Shown one piece after another: positions 46,533-51,790 of a stretch of DNA of 51,790 nucleotides. Under the pieces are notes generated by a model. The model was not told the origin of the DNA, did not search any database, and was given only the letters and a program-made list of their open reading frames with translations. Numbering within the stretch: the stretch's first letter is position 1; every line of letters starts with the position of its first letter. The stretch covers positions 1-51,790 of the forward strand of contig CAIKZO010000155.1 of assembly GCA_903832005.1 (NCBI GenBank), read 5' to 3'. The translations under genes and the position numbers were made by a program. This DNA comes from Enhydrobacter aerosaccus (lineage in GTDB: Bacteria; Pseudomonadota; Alphaproteobacteria; Reyranellales; Reyranellaceae).

Positions 46533-47449
46533 GCTGGCAACCGAAACGCGACTTCCTTGGCTATGGCGCCAACCCGCCCGACCCGAAGTGGCCGAACGGC
46601 GCCCGCATCGCCGTCAACTTCGTGATGAATTACGAGGAAGGCTCGGAGCCCTCGGTCCAGGATGGCGAGGGCTACACCGAGACCGGCCTCACCGAGGGCA
46701 CGACCTCGTCGATGGGGTTGAAAGGCCGCGACCTCGCGGGCGAGAGCATGTTCGAGTACGGCAGCCGTGCCGGCTTCTGGCGCCTGATGCGCGCCTTCCA
46801 GGAGCGCGGCCTGCCGATGACGGTTTTCGCTTGCGCGCTGGCCTTCGAGCGCAACGCCGAGTCGGCCGCGGCGGTCAAGGCGTCGGGCTTCGACATCTGC
46901 AGCCACGGCTGGCGCTGGATCAAGCATTTCGACCTCACCGAAGCCGAGGAGCGCGACCATATCCAGAAGGCGGTGAAGTCGCTCACCTCGACGGTGGGCG
47001 CGCCGGCCGGCTGGTACTGCCGCTATGGACCGTCGGTCAACACGCGCCGGCTGGTGGTCGAACACGGCGGCTTCACCTACGACAGCGACTATTACGGCGA
47101 TGATCTTCCGTTCTGGCAGACCGTCGAGGGCAAGCCCCAGCTCGTCGTGCCCTATTCGCTGGCCAACAATGACGGCAAGTACGCCAACACCATGAGCCAC
47201 TCGGACCAGTGGTTCAACCTGATGAAGGACGCGTTCGACGTGCTCTACCGTGAGGGCGCGCAGCAGCCCAAGATGATGTCGATCGGCATGCACATGCGCA
47301 TCCTCGGCCACCCCGGCCGCACCGCCGGCCTGTGGCGCCTGCTCGACTATCTGCAATCCCAGAAGGGCGTATGGATCGCCCGCCGCGTCGACATCGCCAA
47401 GCACTGGGCCGCGACGCACCCCTATGCGGGCAAAGGCCTCAACGAATAG
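46529..47449 (+). CDS. puuE: PuuE-type allantoinase (polysaccharide deacetylase family)
   Basis: This 306-aa enzyme should hydrolyse allantoin to allantoate. RDFLGYGANPPDPKWPNGAR near residues 6-25 and FVMNYEEGSEPSVQDG near 30-45 are the PuuE signature, followed by the NodB-type metal site in DICSHGWRWIKHFDLT near 127-142. GAGGAG lies before the ATG at 46529. Its start overlaps the unknown small gene, and it ends the plus-strand operon; the MFS gene faces it with a 6-bp gap. Some annotated PuuE proteins act on other amides, so the substrate is likely but not certain. Confidence 0.87.
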   Translation: MSWQPKRDFLGYGANPPDPKWPNGARIAVNFVMNYEEGSEPSVQDGEGYTETGLTEGTTSSMGLKGRDLAGESMFEYGSRAGFWRLMRAFQERGLPMTVFACALAFERNAESAAAVKASGFDICSHGWRWIKHFDLTEAEERDHIQKAVKSLTSTVGAPAGWYCRYGPSVNTRRLVVEHGGFTYDSDYYGDDLPFWQTVEGKPQLVVPYSLANNDGKYANTMSHSDQWFNLMKDAFDVLYREGAQQPKMMSIGMHMRILGHPGRTAGLWRLLDYLQSQKGVWIARRVDIAKHWAATHPYAGKGLNE

Positions 47450-47455
47450 TAGCGA

Positions 47456-48766
47456 CTAGTTTCTGGCTGCGCGCCCGGCGACCATGCGGACCTTGCCGGG
47501 CGCGGCGAACCAGACCGCGACCGCACCGAGCGCGCTGAAGCCCAGCCCCACCGCGAAGGCTGCAGTATAGGTGCCTTGGATGTCGTGAAGCACGCCGGTG
47601 ACGTAGGGCCCCGCCGCGCCGCCCGCGAGCAGCGACACCATGATCAAGCTGAAGATCGAGCCAAAGTGTGGCCCCTCGAAGATTTCGGCCACCACCGCGC
47701 CCATCAGGCTGGTGAAGGCATAGCCCAGCGCGCCCTGCGACAGCACCATCACATAGAGCAGTGGCTGCGACGGCGTGCCGGCGAGTGCCAGCAAGGCGGC
47801 GTAGCAGATCACGAAGCCTCCGCAGGCGATCGTCCAGACGATCTCGCGGCCGATGCGGTCGGAGAGCCCGCCCAGCAAGATCTGGCCGGGAATGCCGACC
47901 ATCGCGACGAAGCCCAGCGACCAGGCGGCCTGCATCGGGCTGAATCCGATCTCGACCAAGTACTTGGTCTGATGCACTTGCACCGCGTACCAGGCATAGC
48001 CCGCGCTGAAGAAGCCCACGACCAACCACCAGAAGCGCGCGGTGCGCACCGCCTTGGCGACCGTCCAGTCGATCGCCGTCCACACGGGATCGACCACCGC
48101 GGCGGCACGGCGCGCGGCGGCGGCGCCCGCCTCCTTCGCGCCATCGGGCAGAAGGCCAAGATCCTGCGGCCGCTTGGTCACGATGAGGTTGATCGGCAGC
48201 AGCACGACCAGGGTCATCAGCCCCAGCGCCCAGCAGGCGCTGCGCCAGCCTTCCTTCAGGATGATGGTTTGTAGCCACGGCAGGATCAGGATCGCGCCGA
48301 CGCCGACGCCCGAGAAGGCGACACCGATCGCGAGCGCGCGGCGGCGCACGAACCAGTTGGGGAGATACTGCGACTGCACGGAGAAGCTCATGCAATTGGC
48401 GCCCGCGCCGACCAGCAGTCCGAGCGTGGCGTAGAGCTGCCACGGCGCGTGGATCATGGTGGCGCCCAGCAGGCCCGCCGCCGTCAGCACCACGCCGATC
48501 TCGATCACGAAGCGCGGGCCGCGCCTGTCCATGATGCGCCCCACGACCGGACTGATCACGGCGGAGACCAGGAAGCCGAAGGAGAAGGCGCCGGCCGCCA
48601 GGCCGCGGTCCCAGCCGAACTCGTCGACGATTGGCGGGAACATCAGCGAGAAAGCCGTGCGCGCCGTCACGCTCACGGCCACCGTGAGGAACGCCACGGC
48701 GATGATCACCCAGCCGAAGAAGAACGGCAGGCGGGCGGCGAAACGGGCCATGATCGAAGGTTGCAT
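47456..48766 (-). CDS. MFS transporter (oxalate/formate antiporter-like)
   Basis: This 436-aa inner-membrane carrier has about 12 hydrophobic segments. The loop DRRGPRFVIEIG near residues 80-91 is the conserved MFS motif A-type loop between helices 2 and 3. The overall pattern (PIVDEFGWDRGLAAGAFSFG near 45-64) is that of the monocarboxylate/oxalate-formate branch. A carboxylate substrate is likely; glyoxylate-pathway products from the neighbouring ureide genes are one possibility. The ATG at 48766 is used; 48751 is an alternative. It converges on puuE. Confidence 0.83.
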   Translation of the reverse strand: MQPSIMARFAARLPFFFGWVIIAVAFLTVAVSVTARTAFSLMFPPIVDEFGWDRGLAAGAFSFGFLVSAVISPVVGRIMDRRGPRFVIEIGVVLTAAGLLGATMIHAPWQLYATLGLLVGAGANCMSFSVQSQYLPNWFVRRRALAIGVAFSGVGVGAILILPWLQTIILKEGWRSACWALGLMTLVVLLPINLIVTKRPQDLGLLPDGAKEAGAAAARRAAAVVDPVWTAIDWTVAKAVRTARFWWLVVGFFSAGYAWYAVQVHQTKYLVEIGFSPMQAAWSLGFVAMVGIPGQILLGGLSDRIGREIVWTIACGGFVICYAALLALAGTPSQPLLYVMVLSQGALGYAFTSLMGAVVAEIFEGPHFGSIFSLIMVSLLAGGAAGPYVTGVLHDIQGTYTAAFAVGLGFSALGAVAVWFAAPGKVRMVAGRAARN

Positions 48767-48850
48767 ACGCGACTGACCTATCCCGCGCCCGCCGCCGAGG
48801 CAATTTACTCAAGGGTAATAACGTCGTTCCGCGTGGCGGGGCTTGAATGG

Positions 48851-48880
48851 AGGAGCCGCCGCCGCTATCACCGGGCTCCT
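48851..48880 (+). other. Hairpin in the leader of the aldolase gene
   Basis: AGGAGCC (48851-48857) and GGCTCCT (48874-48880) form a 7-bp stem with a 16-nt loop, ending 18 bp before the GTG start and just before its AGGGAG ribosome-binding site. It hides a decoy Shine-Dalgarno-like GGAGGAG and may shape translation of the aldolase. Only the symmetry is seen. Confidence 0.35.
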
Positions 48881-48898
48881 GAAAAAGGGAGCCCCGCC

Positions 48899-49819
48899 GT
48901 GAAGATCACCCGCACCGTCAAGAAGATCCTCGACAATTACGAGAGCGATTGCCCCGGCACCAAGGCCAAGCTCGCCAGCATCCTGATGCACGGCCGCCTC
49001 GGCGGCTCGGGCAAGGTGGTGATCCTGCCGGTCGACCAGGGCTTCGAGCACGGTCCGGACCGCTCCTTCGCGCCGAACCCGGACGCCTACGATCCGCACT
49101 ATCACTACCAGTTGGCGATCGACGCCGGCCTCAACGCCTACGCCGCCCCGCTCGGCATGCTCGAGGCCGGTGCCGACACGTTCGCCGGCGCGATCCCGAC
49201 CATCCTGAAGCTCAACAGCGCCAACAGCCTGTCGACCAACAAGGACCAGGCGGTGACCGGCAGCGTCAACGACGCGCTGCGCCTCGGTTGCGCCGCGATC
49301 GGCTTCACGATCTATCCTGGCTCGGAAGACCAGTACAAGATGATGGAGCAGATCAAGGAGCTGTCGGAAGAAGCCAAGTCGGTCGGTCTCGCCGTCGTCA
49401 TGTGGTCCTATCCGCGCGGCGGCAAGCTCGACAAGCCCGGCGAGACCGCGATGGACGTCTGCACCTATGCCGCCCACATGGCGGCGCTGCTCGGCGCGCA
49501 CATCATCAAGGTGAAGCCGCCCAGCAACGTGCTGTGGCAGCCCGAGGCGAAGGCCGCTTACGAGAAGGCCAAGATCGACATCTCGACGCTCAGCGCCCGC
49601 ATCAAGCACGTGATGCAGGCGACCTTCGGCGGCCGCCGCATCGTCATCTTCTCGGGTGGTGAAGCGAAGGACCTCGAGGGTCTCTACACCGAGATTCGCG
49701 GCCTGCGCGACGGCGGCGCGAACGGCTCGATCATCGGCCGCAACACCTTCCAGCGCCCGCGCGCCGATGCGCTCGACATGCTCGATAAGATCATCGGCAT
49801 CTACCAGAACAAGTTCTGA
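48899..49819 (+). CDS. DhnA-type class I fructose-bisphosphate aldolase
   Basis: This 306-aa enzyme (FbaB/DhnA, class I Schiff-base type) cleaves or forms fructose-1,6-bisphosphate without a metal. ILPVDQGFEHGPDRSF near residues 41-56 carries the substrate-binding aspartate. VVMWSYPRGGKL near 165-176 leads to the lysine region IIKVKPPSN near 202-210 holding the Schiff-base lysine. IVIFSGGEAK near 243-252 and GANGSIIGRNTFQRP near 275-289 are phosphate-binding. The GTG start at 48899 has AGGGAG 8 bases before it. The GNAT gene begins 8 bp after the stop. Confidence 0.93.
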   Translation: MKITRTVKKILDNYESDCPGTKAKLASILMHGRLGGSGKVVILPVDQGFEHGPDRSFAPNPDAYDPHYHYQLAIDAGLNAYAAPLGMLEAGADTFAGAIPTILKLNSANSLSTNKDQAVTGSVNDALRLGCAAIGFTIYPGSEDQYKMMEQIKELSEEAKSVGLAVVMWSYPRGGKLDKPGETAMDVCTYAAHMAALLGAHIIKVKPPSNVLWQPEAKAAYEKAKIDISTLSARIKHVMQATFGGRRIVIFSGGEAKDLEGLYTEIRGLRDGGANGSIIGRNTFQRPRADALDMLDKIIGIYQNKF

Positions 49820-49827
49820 GGAATACC

Positions 49828-50277
49828 GTGGCCGCCGCACTCGTCATTCGTCCCGTGGTGGCCACGGACTTCCCGCAGTGGGCGCCGCTGTGGGCCGGCT
49901 ACAACACATTCTATAAGCGCACGCTGCCGGACGCGGTCACCCAGGTCGCCTGGAAGCGCTTCCTCGATCCCAACGAGCCGATGCATGCGCTGGTGGCCGA
50001 AGAGAACGGTCAGCTGCTGGGCCTCGTCCATTACCTCTTCCATCGCTTCACCTCGATGGTCGAGGACAACTGCTACCTGGCCGACATCTTCACCAACCAG
50101 GCCGCGCGCGGTAAAGGCATCGGCAAGAAGCTGATCGAAGCGGTCTACGACAAGGCGCGCGAAGCCGGCTCCTCCCGGGTCTATTGGCAGACGCACGAAA
50201 CCAACGCCGTGGCACAAGTGCTCTACAACAACGTCGCCGAGCGCTCGGGCTTCATCGTCTACCGAAAACTGTTCTAG
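49828..50277 (+). CDS. GNAT-family N-acetyltransferase
   Basis: This 149-aa enzyme has the acetyl-CoA-binding motif NQAARGKGIGKKLIEAVYDK near residues 91-110 (R/Q-x-x-G-x-G/A), preceded by the strand CYLADIFT. A terminal SGFIVYRKLF completes the fold. The substrate (an amine of a metabolite or protein) is unknown. The GTG start at 49828 follows GAGGAA, and the gene is probably co-transcribed with the aldolase. Confidence 0.87.
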   Translation: MAAALVIRPVVATDFPQWAPLWAGYNTFYKRTLPDAVTQVAWKRFLDPNEPMHALVAEENGQLLGLVHYLFHRFTSMVEDNCYLADIFTNQAARGKGIGKKLIEAVYDKAREAGSSRVYWQTHETNAVAQVLYNNVAERSGFIVYRKLF

Positions 50278-50288
50278 GCCCCGCCGCC

Positions 50289-50555
50289 TTGCTGGTGCTG
50301 TTGATCCTCGCCAGCGTCATCGATCTCGCGCTTGCCGCTTTGCTGATCGCCATCTCCGGTTTCATCTTTGGCGGCGGCCCCGAAGGCATGAACGGATCGC
50401 TATGGCCGGCGATCGGCTGGAGCGCGGCCTTCGCGAGCTGCTTCATCGCGCCCATCGTGGGCATGATCGTCCTGCGCCGCGGCAAGGCCGGCCTCGGCGT
50501 CTTCATCGCCTGGCTGCCCGCGATCGGCGGCCTCGTGCTCGCGTTCGGGCCATAG
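50289..50555 (+). CDS. Small membrane protein, unknown
   Basis: A hydrophobic protein of about 88 residues with three membrane segments (VLLILASVIDLALAALLIAI, WPAIGWSAAFASCFIAPIVG and GVFIAWLPAIGGLVLAF) begins a few bases after the GNAT stop. The start is uncertain: TTG at 50289 or GTG at 50295, with no clear ribosome-binding site. The frame is open, hydrophobic and in register with a stop at 50553-50555, which is unusual for a shadow frame. Function unknown. Confidence 0.5.
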   Translation: MLVLLILASVIDLALAALLIAISGFIFGGGPEGMNGSLWPAIGWSAAFASCFIAPIVGMIVLRRGKAGLGVFIAWLPAIGGLVLAFGP

Positions 50556-50687
50556 TCTCCGAGGGGCGTCGAAACGCGCGTCGCGATCGGCGGTTGCGTG
50601 CATTCCGTGAGAAGTGATCTGCCAACCTTCGCGCCGTTACGGCGTTGGAATGCAGCGACACTGAACAACAAACCGGAGGCTCCCCTC

Positions 50688-50987
50688 ATGAACCGCCCGA
50701 TCGTGCTCACCGCCCTTGCCATCGTCACCGCCGTCGCGGTGCCCGTCACCCTCGTCGCGCCGGCCGCCCAGGCACAGACCCGTGGCGCCTACGGCGACCG
50801 TGACCACGACGGCATCCCGAACCAGTACGACCATCGCAACGACAACGGCGCGATGGGCGATCGCGATCACGACGGCATCCCCAACGCCTTCGATCATCGC
50901 AACGACAACAGTCCGCGCGGCGACCGCGACCATGACGGCGTGCCGAATGCCTACGATCCGGCACCCAACAATCCCTATCGCCGCTAG
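50688..50987 (+). CDS. Secreted protein with three calcium-binding-like repeats
   Basis: This 99-aa protein has a signal peptide (IVLTALAIVTAVAVPVTLVA, cleavage near AQAQT at about residue 30) and then three repeats of about 20 residues: GDRDHDGIPNQYDHRNDN, GDRDHDGIPNAFDHRNDN and GDRDHDGVPNAYDPAPNN. The DRDHDGxPNxxD pattern is that of thrombospondin type 3 / EF-hand-like calcium loops. CCGGAGGCTCCCCTC precedes the ATG at 50688. It probably sits in the periplasm or outside and binds calcium, by inference. The repeats are nearly identical in DNA as well, which suggests recent duplication. Confidence 0.8.
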   Translation: MNRPIVLTALAIVTAVAVPVTLVAPAAQAQTRGAYGDRDHDGIPNQYDHRNDNGAMGDRDHDGIPNAFDHRNDNSPRGDRDHDGVPNAYDPAPNNPYRR

Positions 50988-51048
50988 GCGGATGCGCTCG
51001 CGCGCTTGATGGTTGTCGGCAGCGTCCTGTGCCCCTAGTTTCCGGCCC

Positions 51049-51699
51049 ATGGATTGCCGCCTTTATCTCATCTCGCCCGAGCGCCTCGATCATCCGGCGA
51101 TTTTCGCCGCCGAACTGCGCGCCGCCCTCGATGGCGGCGACGTGGCCGCCTTCCAGCTTCGCCTGAAGGATGTCGACGACGCGGCGATCGCCCGTGCCGC
51201 CGACATCCTGCGGCCGGTCTGCCAGCAGCGCGATGTCGCCTTCATCATGAATGACCGACCCGACCTCGCTGTGTCGCTCGACTGCGACGGCGTGCATGTC
51301 GGGCAGGACGACATGCCCTACGCCGAGGCGCGCCGTATCGTCGGCCCCGACCGTCAGGTCGGCGTCACCTGCAAGGATTCACGGCATCTGGCGATGGACG
51401 CCGCCGAGGCCGGCGCCGACTATGTGGCCTTCGGCGCCTTCTTCCCCTCGACCACCAAGACGGTCACAACGCCGGCCGACATCGACATCATCCAGTGGTG
51501 GAGCGACGTGATGCAGGTGCCATGCGTGGCGATCGGCGGCATCACCGTCGAGAACTGCAAACCGCTGATCGCGGCCGGTGCCGACTTCCTGGCCGTCGCG
51601 GGCGGCGTCTGGAGCTACAAGGACGGGCCGGAAGCGGCCGTCCGCGCTTTCAATGCGTTGTTCTCGGGGGGAGCCCACTTGAAGCGAGAGGATACGTGA
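51049..51699 (+). CDS. thiE: Thiamine phosphate synthase
   Basis: This 216-aa enzyme joins hydroxymethylpyrimidine pyrophosphate to thiazole phosphate. The TIM-barrel motifs are AAFQLRLKDVDD near residues 36-47, FIMNDRPDLAVSLDCDGVHV near 66-85 followed by GQDD, and VAIGGITVENCKPLIAAGAD near 160-179. The ATG at 51049 gives the canonical short N-terminus; a longer frame exists to 51013. No TPP riboswitch is evident in the 61 bp upstream. thiD is elsewhere, at 15672. Confidence 0.9.
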   Translation: MDCRLYLISPERLDHPAIFAAELRAALDGGDVAAFQLRLKDVDDAAIARAADILRPVCQQRDVAFIMNDRPDLAVSLDCDGVHVGQDDMPYAEARRIVGPDRQVGVTCKDSRHLAMDAAEAGADYVAFGAFFPSTTKTVTTPADIDIIQWWSDVMQVPCVAIGGITVENCKPLIAAGADFLAVAGGVWSYKDGPEAAVRAFNALFSGGAHLKREDT

Positions 51700-51790
51700 T
51701 GGCAAAGAACACGATCTGCGTCTGGTACGACAAAGACGCCGAGGCCGCCGCGCGCTTCTACGCCGAGACCTTTCCCGACAGCAGCGTGGG
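51699..51790 (+). CDS. VOC/PhnB-like protein, partial (cut by window edge)
   Basis: The ATG at 51699 overlaps the thiE stop as TGATG. The 30 residues present begin AKNTICVWYDKDAEAAARFY and continue with a family-typical ETFPDSSVG. This matches the N-terminus of PhnB-like proteins of the glyoxalase (VOC) superfamily, in which the D-x-A-E-E/A-A-x-F-Y pattern is common. The rest lies beyond 51790. Confidence 0.75.
   Translation, partial: MAKNTICVWYDKDAEAAARFYAETFPDSSV

Noticed and set aside
50988..51048. Possible TPP riboswitch before thiE
   Set aside because: The gap is only 61 bp and shows no thi-box-like sequence or the needed helices.

Overview
The window is about 52 kb of high-GC, densely coded DNA from an alphaproteobacterium. 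The evidence is a yebC-ruvCAB-ybgC-tolQRAB-pal-cpoB block that runs into tilS-ftsH-folP-glmM-thiD, a 6S RNA candidate between zapA and a 5-formyltetrahydrofolate cyclo-ligase gene beside a DUF4164-type gene, and an intergenic palindrome of a type common in this class. Family or genus cannot be fixed from the sequence; a Rhizobiales- or Reyranella-like bacterium is only a guess. No CRISPR array, prophage or intact transposon is present, although the left edge looks like the end of an insertion sequence.

Layout. 1-4630: IS-like terminal repeats, then a molybdenum hydroxylase operon (FAD subunit, fused 2Fe-2S/Mo subunit, ABM-domain membrane protein). 4677-6541: divergent class II aldolase-like and O-methyltransferase genes. 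6581-6656: tRNA-Glu(CTC). 7038-13319: a minus-strand CUT1-type sugar ABC transporter operon ending in SDR and Ldh_2 dehydrogenases. 13519-15572: a divergent aminotransferase and alpha/beta hydrolase. 15672-30266: a long minus-strand core block running from yebC down to thiD, covering Holliday-junction processing, the Tol-Pal envelope machine, tRNA-Ile lysidinylation, the FtsH protease, folate, cell-wall amino sugar and thiamine synthesis. 30349-33845: tandem terminators with a structured RNA candidate, two unknown small proteins, a YmdB-type phosphoesterase, the FTHF cyclo-ligase, 6S RNA, zapA and a DUF4164-like gene. 34062-37097: transketolase and GAPDH. 37331-38891: a secreted peptidoglycan-binding protein and a periplasmic metallo-beta-lactamase-fold hydrolase.

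38894-47449 is the most coherent accessory system. It holds a GntR regulator, an M20 amidohydrolase, two PuuE-type deacetylase/allantoinase proteins, a PotABCD-like ABC transporter, ureidoglycolate lyase, and a small protein of unknown function between allA and puuE. Together they read as uptake and breakdown of allantoin or related ureides. The divergent promoter between the M20 and first deacetylase genes carries two identical ATGTGCACAT palindromes 21 bp apart, a likely operator pair for the GntR protein. The XdhD-like oxidase at the left edge could feed the same purine pathway, but it is 35 kb away and its substrate is unknown.

47456-51790: an MFS transporter, a DhnA-type class I fructose-bisphosphate aldolase, a GNAT acetyltransferase, a small membrane protein, a secreted protein with three calcium-binding-like repeats, thiE, and the start of a VOC/PhnB-like gene cut by the window edge. 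Gene starts were chosen from Shine-Dalgarno spacing, overlaps and family N-termini; several use GTG or TTG.
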